DNA of 34,974 nt. It comes from Cuniculiplasma sp052315415. Lineage in GTDB: Archaea; Thermoplasmatota; Thermoplasmata; Thermoplasmatales; Thermoplasmataceae. The DNA lies in NCBI GenBank assembly GCA_052315415.1, contig JBLSDH010000015.1:1-34974 (forward strand). The letters run 5' to 3'. The notes under the pieces are model-generated. The model searched no databases. It saw nothing but the letters and a program-made list of their open reading frames with translations, and had not been told where the DNA came from. A program made the translations under genes and the position numbers. Numbering within the stretch: the stretch's first letter is position 1; every line of letters starts with the position of its first letter. Shown here piece after piece: positions 1-7,320 of the stretch.

Positions 1-140
1 CTGATCTCTACCTTCAAGGGAAAATAAACTCTGATGAGGAATTCTTCACTGTAATAGGTGAGCACACTCCAAAGGAAGAGCGTATTTTACTTGCCCTAAA
101 GGGAGCAAGAGAAGAATTCGAAAAAATGAGTAGAAGATAA
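1..140 (+). CDS. C-terminal end of an unidentified protein (5' truncated by window edge)
   Basis: An open frame enters from the left edge (codons begin at base 3) and ends at TAA 138-140, giving about 45 residues that finish in EEFEKMSRR. The segment is charged and probably helical, with no signal peptide or membrane segment. The visible part shows no recognisable motif, so no function is offered. The next ORF begins 20 bases downstream on the same strand, so the two could be co-transcribed. Confidence 0.45.
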   Translation, partial: DLYLQGKINSDEEFFTVIGEHTPKEERILLALKGAREEFEKMSRR

Positions 141-159
141 TCATGCAAATGCAATATCC

Positions 160-414
160 GTGTCTTCAGATGATCCCAAGTTCAATCGTGAGGCAGATCT
201 TATGACTCAAATGTTAAGCCGGAGACAATACTTTATCATTTCCACTTCCATTGCAGTTTCAGGTTTAGTGGTTTTAACTGTCGCACTTTATTATTTGTTT
301 GAATATATAAGATTTAACTCACTAGCGAACACAGTGTTCTATGCTGCTTTATGGGTTTTTGGAGTATTAGTCCTCCTAAGAAGATACTTGAAAATTAGAG
401 ATTCAAAAAAATAG
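160..414 (+). CDS. Small two-helix membrane protein, hypothetical
   Basis: An 84-residue ORF begins at GTG 160; an in-frame ATG 14 codons later is a possible alternative start. After a polar N-terminus, two hydrophobic stretches (about residues 24-47 and 55-73) look like transmembrane helices. They are followed by a basic tail (RRYLKIRDSKK), which suggests a cytoplasmic C-terminus. It lies 20 bases after the truncated upstream gene on the same strand, but nothing links their functions. No family is recognised. It sits at the edge of a decayed region, so it may be a leftover rather than a conserved gene. Confidence 0.4.
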   Translation: MSSDDPKFNREADLMTQMLSRRQYFIISTSIAVSGLVVLTVALYYLFEYIRFNSLANTVFYAALWVFGVLVLLRRYLKIRDSKK

Positions 415-676
415 CATGTGATCTAACTGTCATTTGACTTTTAATTTTAGTAACACCAATAAACACTGGATTTTAATAACATATGCGTCACTCTAAATTC
501 TGCGACACAAATAAAAGTTACTTTGGGCTAATTTCGAACCAGTGCAAAAGATGAAATCGGCAAGGGTCCAGCGAGAGGGAAATGATCATAATCAAGGAGT
601 ATGCCAAATCCAGAGGCTAAGAACTGGAATTTTTTGAAGACTGTGCCAAATCTGAAGAAAACTCTATGATAAAGAC

Positions 677-1351
677 ATGTCCCTAGATGAATACAGATAT
701 TTTCTAATCAGTGTATGGAAAGAAGTTTATAGAGTGCTCATTCCCGGAGGTAGAGCTTGTATAAACGTCGCGAACCTTGGTCGTAAGCCATACATTCCAC
801 TACATGCCTACATAATCGAAGACATGATTAAATTAGGCTACTTGATGCGAGGAGAGATAATCTGGGATAAGGGAAATACTGCAAGTTCCTCAGTAGCCTG
901 GGGAACATATATGTCAGCAAAAAACCCAGTTCTTCGAGATTCTCACGAATACATATTGGTTTTCTCAAAGAAGAGTTTTACTCGAGGAGTCAAAGCCAAT
1001 ATGAAATCCACGATGACTAAGGATGATTTTATACAGTACACAAAGAGTATGTGGTCAATAGGTGCTGAATCAGCAACCAAAGTTGGTCATCCTGCACCTT
1101 TCCCAATCGAGTTACCAAAGAGATTGATAAAACTATACTCTTTTGAAGAAGAAGTAGTGCTGGATCCTTTTATTGGTAGTGGAACAACAGCTTTGGCTGC
1201 AATTGAATTGAATAGACATTATATTGGGTATGATATAGATCAAAAATACATAGATATAGCAAATAGAAGGATTAAATCATTACTGAATAGTAAGTCTCAA
1301 AAGTTGTTAGATGAACAATTTGCTGATTATACTATTTTTGATCAAAGGTAA
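677..1351 (+). pseudogene. DNA methyltransferase (N4-cytosine/N6-adenine, beta-class), N-terminally truncated
   Basis: The 224-residue ORF matches the body of type II DNA methylases: EVYRVLIPGGRACINVAN near the start, a variable target-recognition middle, HEYILVFSK, and the AdoMet-binding motif DPFIGSGTTALAA near residue 165. In beta-class enzymes the catalytic (S/D)PPY motif lies just before the point where this ORF starts, and it is absent. The codons before the ATG still read YDKD, matching the family's usual sequence, but a TGA follows 24 bases upstream (653-655) and the other frames give no PPY motif. The catalytic N-terminus therefore appears lost by frameshift or deletion, and methylation activity is not expected. 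No cognate restriction nuclease is nearby. Homology is seen clearly; inactivity is inferred. Confidence 0.75.
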
Positions 1352-1436
1352 TATCTTTTTAAGGCTCAAATTCAATCTCCATTCACTATTTACTATGTAC
1401 CTTCTGCTCTCCTGCAAGCAAAAGAAAGGATGGTTT

Positions 1437-1550
1437 TTAGCCAGATTTCAGGCAGGTGGTCAGAAAAGCTGAAAGATTAAGCCCATAGACTCTAGGATTT
1501 TCAAGAATTTCACTCTCAATAAAAAAACTTACTCTCTTTCTTTGTCTCAT
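1437..1550 (-). CDS. 37-residue ribbon-helix-helix-like micro-ORF (possible antitoxin remnant)
   Basis: On the minus strand an ATG at 1550 opens a 37-codon frame ending with TAA at 1437-1439. It encodes a basic N-terminus (MRQRKR), a short beta-like stretch (VSFFI), a helix, a Gly-Leu-Asn-Leu-Ser turn and a second hydrophobic helix. That layout is the core of a ribbon-helix-helix DNA-binding domain as found in small antitoxins of the CcdA/VapB type. No toxin partner is seen next to it. The ORF may be a truncated antitoxin in decayed surroundings; whether it is expressed is unknown. Confidence 0.35.
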   Translation of the reverse strand: MRQRKRVSFFIESEILENPRVYGLNLSAFLTTCLKSG

Positions 1551-1894
1551 TACGCGCACAGATACACAATGAAATAAATGAAATTCGTGGTTTTACATAT
1601 CATAATAAATCTTAATTCTCTATGATTATGTGTAAATAGATAATAGGTGCAAATTCCATACACAATAGGGATTTGTTTTATTTTTATATGAATTTGCGTT
1701 CATACAAAACTTTTTTAGTATAGAAAATAGAGGCTTGTTTTAAAAGTTGAATGATTCTGCCACATGCTATACCTGAGACATGAGAACCACATTACTGATA
1801 ATTAGCATCATGATTTCCCATTTTGATTATTCTCATGGTTTCTTACGCAAATAAAGTTTGAGCATGTCATACATTAAAAATACCAAAATTTAAA

Positions 1895-3135
1895 TCAAGA
1901 CTGTAACTTATTTACTATTTCCTCTGCTATATTTGCCAGGCTATTTCCTGAGCTTTTATCATAAGTATACGGGCAGGTCTTAGTATGCTCCAACAAGTCG
2001 CTCATTTCATGTATAAAAAGGAGAACATATAGATCTTAGATGTTTAAGTCATGTTTTATGATAACATCTGGAGTCCAATCGTCTTGTCTGAATAAAATTC
2101 TCAAAGAGATGGCCATACCAATTAAGATTTTGAAAAAATCAAAACCTATTGTGCTCTAATCCTATCTATTCAGGACATTTAGACTGCCAGATGTCCAATC
2201 TTTCATTGACAAAACGAACCTCAAGAGTTCTACCAACACCCAAATATCTTTATTCAGAGAATATAATGCTTTGATTTCATAGGCTGTTTCAAAGATGACT
2301 TTCATTGCTTCCTTATGTGATATCCTCTATATGTAGGGCGCTTCAGCCTTTATCTCCTTAAGTGGGAAAATAAGTTCTCATTCAATATACTCTTGAAATT
2401 AATGCCTTAGCAAAATTTCTATGTAAAATTTCAGGATTGTTTAACAAAAATCTTATGCATTTTTCATAATTTTTGCATCATTTACATCTCTTAAATAATC
2501 GATATCCGCTAAGTCAATTTTTCATCATTGTAAACTAAATTTCCAAGAGGAATAACGCTGGGTCCAATAAGCCGGTTTTTTCTTTAGTGGATTTTTCTCT
2601 TTATTAATTCACAAATGAGGTATATTTCTTTTAGAAATCTGCTATTGTTATTTTTAGACTTATTGCTATTTCTCATTAAGGAATACGGCTTCAATGGAAT
2701 TATAGATTAATAGTTCACGGAAAGACACTAGAATTGCAAGTCTTGTGATATCGCCCTAATCTTGAACCTGGTTGGCATATGAGTTACCAATTATTAGCAA
2801 ACGAAGCATAACATGGAGGTTACTCCCGTCCTCATCCCTTATAGATAACTTAATTCTCCTATATACCACAGAAGAATAGCAGATAAGTATACACATCATG
2901 CATTTTCGTTTTAATCTTATCTACAAATAGTCACATTCATTGTATTGAAGAAATCAATGGGCGCAAGGAAGTGAATCAATGTAATTATTTCACTTTCATT
3001 TCATCAGGTTTTTAATCATCTTATATTTGTTCAAATGAGCCGGGTCTCCTGAAAGATATAATTGGATCTACCATTGTTATAATGAGGGTATATCGTGATT
3101 TCTAATGGAGCTATGATAACATTGGATGATTTCAT
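1895..3135 (-). pseudogene. Long decayed protein-coding gene(s), family not recognised
   Basis: This 1.24 kb stretch has no long ORF on either strand, yet the minus strand shows a run of protein-like segments in shifting frames. Starting at ATG 3135 comes a 34-codon piece (MKSSNVIIAPLEITIYPHY...). Next are segments around GDPAHLNKYKMIKNLMK, RDEDGSNLHVMLRLLIIGNS, IDLADIDYLRDVNDAKIM and FLLNNPEILHRNFAKALISR. An open piece of about 50 codons ends at the TAG at 2162-2164. A final stretch, ...WTPDVIIKHDLNI, a stop, then DLYVLLFIHEMSDLLEH, ends at TGA 1895-1897. Each join needs a one- or two-base shift or removal of a stop. One gene of about 410 codons, or two adjacent genes, would fit. The amino-acid composition looks like soluble protein. 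I do not recognise the family. Confidence 0.5.
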
Positions 3136-3220
3136 CCCTAGACCTCTAACAAAGAGAACGGATAAATTCATAAGATTGTTTGAATTCTATAACCTTAAGA
3201 TAATCCTGAAGGAAAAAAAC

Positions 3221-3228
3221 TTATAAAT
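3221..3228 (+). promoter_or_regulatory. TATA box of hicBA
   Basis: TTATAAAT preceded by an A-rich element (GGAAAAAAAC) resembling a BRE lies centred about 22-25 bases before the two tandem ATG codons of hicB. This spacing fits a leaderless archaeal transcript and makes the toxin-antitoxin pair look transcriptionally alive inside a decayed region. Confidence 0.6.
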
Positions 3229-3245
3229 TCGATATACATAGTTCT

Positions 3246-3458
3246 ATGATGAAGTATACTGTTATATTTGAAAGGGATGAGGCAGGATTCTATGTTGTCA
3301 GTGTTCCTGCACTACCAGGATGTTTCACACAAGGTAAAACGAAAAGTGAAGCTCTTGAAAACATCAAGGAGGCCATAGAATCATATATAGGTTCCCTTAA
3401 AAAGCACAATGAGCCCATTCCTGAAGATGTTGGAGCGGAAGTAATACTGAATGCCTAA
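3246..3458 (+). CDS. hicB: HicB-family antitoxin
   Basis: This 70-residue protein has the HicB partial RNase H-like fold: a YTVIFERDEAGFYVVSVPAL beta-hairpin, the PGCFTQGKTKSEALENIKEA signature, and the helix ending in ESYIGSLKKHNEPIPED. It would bind and neutralise the HicA RNase encoded immediately downstream. The protein stops after the HicB core and lacks the C-terminal DNA-binding domain found in longer HicB proteins, so any autoregulation would need another route. Two ATG codons lie in tandem (3246, 3249) and the TATA spacing allows either. It overlaps hicA by 8 bases (ATGCCTAA), implying translational coupling. Antitoxin-before-toxin is the reverse of the textbook hicAB order. Confidence 0.9.
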   Translation: MMKYTVIFERDEAGFYVVSVPALPGCFTQGKTKSEALENIKEAIESYIGSLKKHNEPIPEDVGAEVILNA

Positions 3459-3669
3459 GCTTCCGGTATTGTCCGGTAACGATGTAATAAAAGCTCTTTC
3501 TAAGATAGGTTATAATTTAGACCATCAAACAGGAAGTCACATTACACTTGTAAACAAATCCGGAAAGAAGATTACTGTCCCAAATCACAGAGAGATTGGC
3601 CCTGGACTTTTAAGGGCAATAATCAAACAGGCGGGCTTGAGCATCGAGGATTTTCAAAAACTCCTGTAA
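3451..3669 (+). CDS. hicA: HicA-family mRNA interferase toxin
   Basis: This is a 72-residue double-stranded-RNA-binding-like toxin of the HicA family (YcfA type). It carries the expected N-terminal LSGNDVIKALSKIGY helix, the catalytic histidine (His30) in the GSHITL motif, the VPNHREIGPGLLRAIIKQAG segment and a C-terminal helix. The family cleaves mRNA to arrest translation and is held inactive by HicB. All key positions look intact and length is normal, so the toxin is probably functional. It starts inside the end of hicB and has no promoter of its own. It is flanked on both sides by decayed DNA. Confidence 0.9.
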   Translation: MPKLPVLSGNDVIKALSKIGYNLDHQTGSHITLVNKSGKKITVPNHREIGPGLLRAIIKQAGLSIEDFQKLL

Positions 3670-3849
3670 TTTTTTCTATGTATTAACAAGTTTTCAGTTC
3701 CTTATTTTCACCTTTGACATTACCAACATTTTCCTGATGGTATTATGTGATACCTTGTTCTTAAGCTAAGGAATTTATAGAATTATCTTACCTTTGTTTC
3801 TGACTTATTACAGTTTAAGGGAGATCTTTCAGGGAACCAAGCATGGTTT

Positions 3850-4047
3850 TTCTGACCTGCTTACATGAAGCATTGAGCCCATTCTCCTTTCTTGTGCCCC
3901 CTTCAATATGTGTTTTCTATCAAATTCTGCCTAAGCTCCCCAGTTCTGGAAAAGCACCTTTCCTATTGGTGTCATTAGATTGATGTTTTGATCTAGGAAT
4001 ACCATACTTACATTATGTGAGTCCAATAAGTTTGTGGTCTCTATGAC
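3850..4047 (-). pseudogene. Serine site-specific recombinase (resolvase) relic
   Basis: Read on the minus strand, the segment gives VSMVFLDQNINLMTPIGKVL, then FQNWGA, a TAG stop (3931-3933), and AEFDRKHILKGAQERRM. This follows the end of the serine-recombinase catalytic domain: an FxSLDQ-like strand, the 'D T x T P x G K' turn, then the long helix with AEFER. The N-terminal catalytic Ser and the C-terminal DNA-binding part are not recognisable. It is therefore an inactive fragment of a resolvase, invertase or IS607-type transposase; the piece is too short to say which. It shows that a mobile element once lay between hicBA and the GC-rich island. Confidence 0.6.
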
Positions 4048-4053
4048 TTTGAT

Positions 4054-4263
4054 TTGGAAGCAGAGGAGACATTTAACGAGATTAAAGATTTGCCAACAAG
4101 TGTATTTAGAAAGTTATTTGAAAACAAAGAAGTTTTCAATGATATTATTTTAACGTTATTCCCAGAAAAGAAAACCCTTCGTTTATTATTAGGTTATTTT
4201 AAGCAAAAAAGCAACCAAAGTATTTACAGAACATTATACAATGAGCTTAATAATCTTTTATAA
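4054..4263 (+). CDS. Hypothetical 69-residue protein or gene fragment
   Basis: An open frame follows a TAA at 4027 and ends at TAA 4261-4263. The first start-like codon is TTG 4054; no ATG precedes the body. The product is helical and charged, and the last third (about KKTLRLLLGYFKQKSNQSIY) has a spacing that could be a helix-turn-helix, but no family is recognised. The lack of a good start, and a resolvase relic on the opposite strand directly upstream, suggest it may be the 3' end of a gene cut by rearrangement. Confidence 0.3.
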   Translation: MEAEETFNEIKDLPTSVFRKLFENKEVFNDIILTLFPEKKTLRLLLGYFKQKSNQSIYRTLYNELNNLL

Positions 4264-4284
4264 ATTACTTTTGCTCATGCTCAA

Positions 4285-4680
4285 ATTCACCCCGACTTCG
4301 CTACGCTCAGCCACCCCTCTTTGAGCCTTCGCTATTCACCATGTTCCCTCCGCTCGCCTGCACGCCGAGCACAGGACCCATGCTTCGCCTCCAATCAAAA
4401 TTCACCTCCGTCTTGCTTAACAATCCACATCTTTTGATTTACGGCTCGCACTCTTTCTTCGAAAGAGCCATTCATTCGCTATGTTTATTCAGAGTGGTCT
4501 CATGTAATCGCCGCTCTTGGTTTATGTGTGGTGTTACACACCACCCACCGCTGAAGCTTACACCACTCGGTCCTGCTTCGCAGGACTTCCGGCTCGCTCC
4601 GGGCACATTATTCTCTCCTGCGGAGTGCAATTCAGGAGAGGAAGCTTAAGGGGATGCTTGATGGGAATGCTAATATATTA
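4285..4680. other. GC-rich island with multiple hairpins; no convincing gene
   Basis: Base composition jumps here: lines 4321-4380 and 4561-4620 each contain 37 G/C of 60, against 15 of 60 in 4201-4260. Perfect inverted repeats include 4451-4467 (CTCTTTC, TTC loop), 4527-4543 region (GTGGTGT, TAC loop), 4570-4586 (GTCCTGC, TTC loop), 4589-4602 (CCGG arms) and 4613-4640 (CTCTCCTG, 12-base loop). On the minus strand the heptamer GCGAAGC, known as an unusually stable DNA mini-hairpin, occurs twice (around 4382 and 4575). The open frames present (for example 4341-4649 and 4517-4708) overlap one another, have odd composition rich in Cys, Pro and Ser, and look spurious. A structured RNA, mobile-element end or replication-origin-like DNA are possible; none is shown. 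Confidence 0.55.
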
Positions 4681-4790
4681 CACTAGATTTGTTTCATATG
4701 CAGGGTAAAACTAAAAAAAGATCTAAGATTAAGTAGAATAACAAATCAAAAACCCCTGAACAAGCAGGTAGGGCTATCAGCCTTTTCTTT

Positions 4791-5426
4791 ATGGTAAATT
4801 CCTTAAAAGAACTTCTCGGAAATTCGCAGAAAGTTATGCCCACACAGGCGATAGCAAAAAGGTATGTTGAACTAAAAGAAATACTAAAGGAAATTCAACC
4901 AGAATCAATAACAATGTTGCCAGAGATCGATCCTGATAATGTAACAATTGAAGAATTAAGGATTGAATTTGAAATGATGTTTGCCAGTTGTATTCCATTT
5001 ATACTGAATTATTCCAAGACTTTTGAGGACCTTCTCAATATGGTACATACGTTCGTCCCTTCAAATGTTCAGGGTCAAGATTTTTTAGCCGCACACAGGG
5101 ATCTAATTTTTGCGCTTAGATTAGGAGAGGAGTGGGCATCAGCGGCTCTATTCCTGTCATTACTGGACATTATGATAACTGAAAGATTAGTCCAGCTTGG
5201 TGAACAGAGGGAAAAGGTCAATGAGATGTCATTTCAAAATAAGGTTAAACTACTATCTAATAAAGCATCTAGCAATGGTGTCCAAATTGATAGTCTTTTT
5301 GTTGATTCTTTTTATAAGATAAGAACCAGGGTGCTAAACGAAGGGGAGACACCTATTTCTGATGAGCTTCAATATATTAATGATTTTATTCACAAATTCT
5401 ATCAATCACTTGTTCAGATCAAATAA
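4791..5426 (+). CDS. HEPN-like helical protein, hypothetical
   Basis: This 211-residue, almost entirely helical protein has an ATG start; no clear TATA box or Shine-Dalgarno site is visible before it. Its second half resembles HEPN-type four-helix domains: a hydrophobic helix around residues 117-137 (SAALFLSLLDIMITERLVQL), MSFQNKVKLL, and then FYKIRTRVLNEGETPISDE followed by a final helix. In HEPN ribonucleases the corresponding loop reads RNxxxH; here it is RTRVLN, so the catalytic His position holds Asn and the usual Asn after Arg is Thr. If homologous, the RNase activity is probably lost. No nucleotidyltransferase partner is adjacent. Function unknown; the HEPN relation is a pattern judgement. 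Confidence 0.6.
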   Translation: MVNSLKELLGNSQKVMPTQAIAKRYVELKEILKEIQPESITMLPEIDPDNVTIEELRIEFEMMFASCIPFILNYSKTFEDLLNMVHTFVPSNVQGQDFLAAHRDLIFALRLGEEWASAALFLSLLDIMITERLVQLGEQREKVNEMSFQNKVKLLSNKASSNGVQIDSLFVDSFYKIRTRVLNEGETPISDELQYINDFIHKFYQSLVQIK

Positions 5427-6271
5427 GTGAGTAGGTAATTAGATAGTATTCACTTAAAAGTTTAATCAAATCCAGTGTGGACATTACATATTTAATTAAA
5501 TTATTGTTTAAATTAAAAATTTCTAATCTTGTTTCAAAAATTTTATTATATATATGCAAGCTTTATTATTTTACCATGTATGATACAAATTTGAAAATGA
5601 TGATGCTCAACTAAAAATTAAATTTTTTCTTAGAAAAGATTTGTTTGAATTCCTCAATATCTATGAATTTAGATGATAACCTGGTGACAATCTCAAGAAT
5701 AAAACATAAATGGTTAAAAGAAAATTGACTCTGGTACTGGGGGCATTACATTCCATAATACCTTTGTTTTTCCATTTAATATGTAATTAACGGTTGAATT
5801 TCCATATTTCTTCATTTTCATGCCTTTTTTTAATTTTATGGCATTTGGTATAAACAGTTTCCACACTCTTAAATTCAAGTAGAACAATAATTATTCATAT
5901 GATAATTAAGAAAAATCATTTTTAATTCACAATATTTTTTTTATATTTTCTTTAAATAATATTAATTTGCCTTTATTCAATAAAAAAGAAGTTTAAATTT
6001 ATGGCTAACTGTATTAGTGAGGTGGAACCTTTAGCAATTTATCCATTTCCTGAAAAACTAACTAATCCACCATATTTGTTACATCTTTAAAATTTAGAAG
6101 CACTCTTTTTTAAAATCTTGTATTTAAAAATAGAGAGAAAAAAAGTGCATCTTAAGGTATAATTAAAATAATGAATATCTCTTTTTTAACTAAATTAGGA
6201 ATGTGTGCCTAAAAATGACTTTAAGGTTCAAATTAAATTATTGATAATTAAAATTACTAATATTTAATAGA
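5427..6271. other. A/T-rich stretch with no recognised gene
   Basis: Very A/T-rich DNA with many stops in all frames. The only start-to-stop frame that drew attention is ATG 6001 to TAA at about 6088-6090 (29 codons, beginning MANCISEVEPLAIYPF); it has a TTTAAATT element just upstream but no homology I recognise. An imperfect inverted repeat with a GCACT/AGTGC core and T/A tracts spans about 6110-6148. Nothing else is supported. Confidence 0.4.
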
Positions 6272-6281
6272 TTGAAAAAAA

Positions 6282-6289
6282 TTTATAAT
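6282..6289 (+). promoter_or_regulatory. TATA box deciding the GNAT gene start
   Basis: TTTATAAT preceded by a run of A lies 23 bases before ATG 6308. It sits downstream of the TTG at 6272, so a start at that TTG would put the promoter inside the gene; the ATG at 6308 is preferred. Confidence 0.5.
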
Positions 6290-6307
6290 GCTATACATTA
6301 TTTAAAG

Positions 6308-7138
6308 ATGGAGAGAGCAGAACTTATAGTTACGATCGAAAAAACAAATGCTATGCTGGACAGAAAGGGACTTGATGAAAAATTTTTCGAAAAAATTGGT
6401 ATTGAAAGGATTAATTTGGATGGAATTAAAGGATATGTGACTCCATTTAATTCTGAAAATGCTAATCATGTGGGGCTTGCAAATTTCTCAGATAATATAG
6501 ATCATAGAATAGATGAAGTCATTAATTTTTTTAAGGAGAGAAAAAAGTCCTTCAGCTGGATTATCGGGCCTTCTACTAAGCCAAACGATATAAAAGAAAG
6601 GTTGGTAAAGAAGGGTTTTTATTACGACGAACTTAATTCTGAATATGGTGTTGCAATGAAAACTTCTGAAATTGGATTGAAATTTAATAATGATTATACT
6701 GTGGACGAAATTAACATAGAAGAAATGGAAAATTATACTGAACTTATATCTTCATCATTCGGAATGGGAATTGATAACATTGCTGAATCACTTGTTTATA
6801 TGTCCAAGATGATAAATTCCACTGAAAGATACAAAGGAAAAATAAAGTTATTTGTGGCAACACAAAAATATAGTAAGGAAAAAGTTGGTTTTTCCATAAT
6901 GGAGATGGATACTGAGGATGGTTACGCAATCCTGGATGGTGCTGCAGTAAAAAAGGAATTCCGGGGAAAGGGTATTTACAAAAACATGATAATTAAAAGA
7001 ATGGAAATTGCCAAAGAAAATGGAATTGATTATGTTATTGTGCATGCTTTGAAATCAACTTCAGCACCAATTCTTGAAAAAGTTGGTTTTGAAAGGATCT
7101 GTGAATTAAATATGTATAATTATAAGATAGAAAGCTAA
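6308..7138 (+). CDS. GNAT-family N-acetyltransferase
   Basis: The product is 276 residues from ATG 6308 (288 if a TTG at 6272 were used). The C-terminal half is a GNAT domain: beta strands around VGFSIMEMD and GYAILDGAAV, then the acetyl-CoA pyrophosphate loop KKEFRGKGIYKNMIIKRM, and a final VGFERI strand-helix typical of motif B. The N-terminal half is a second, divergent domain with a WIIGPSTKP strand, as in two-domain GNAT proteins. The acceptor cannot be told from sequence. It stands alone, converging on the heptose genes; a role in surface-sugar or small-molecule acetylation is only a guess. Confidence 0.8.
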   Translation: MERAELIVTIEKTNAMLDRKGLDEKFFEKIGIERINLDGIKGYVTPFNSENANHVGLANFSDNIDHRIDEVINFFKERKKSFSWIIGPSTKPNDIKERLVKKGFYYDELNSEYGVAMKTSEIGLKFNNDYTVDEINIEEMENYTELISSSFGMGIDNIAESLVYMSKMINSTERYKGKIKLFVATQKYSKEKVGFSIMEMDTEDGYAILDGAAVKKEFRGKGIYKNMIIKRMEIAKENGIDYVIVHALKSTSAPILEKVGFERICELNMYNYKIES

Positions 7139-7320
7139 TTAAACTTCACAATTTATCTTATTTAATACGAATGAAATTAATCCTTTTCAGGATGAAAATA
7201 CCTAAATCTTTGACGTTTATATCTTATTCATTTCCTATTACCATTTCATTTTATTTAAAACAAATTCAAAATACTTTTAAACTTAAATTAATCATCAATT
7301 AGTTTAAGAATATGGTTTAA

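Noticed and set aside
4285..4680. CRISPR array or guide RNA of an IS605/IS607 element
   Set aside because: There are no regularly spaced direct repeats, no cas genes, and no tnpB or its relic next to the island on the required side.
4341..4708. Two overlapping plus-strand frames of 102 and 63 codons
   Set aside because: They lie in the GC-rich hairpin island, overlap each other in different frames, are rich in Cys, Pro and Ser, and show no domain, promoter or ribosome site.
5500..6000. Possible decayed gene in the A/T-rich stretch
   Set aside because: Translations in all frames give only low-complexity pieces with frequent stops and no ordered protein-like segments.
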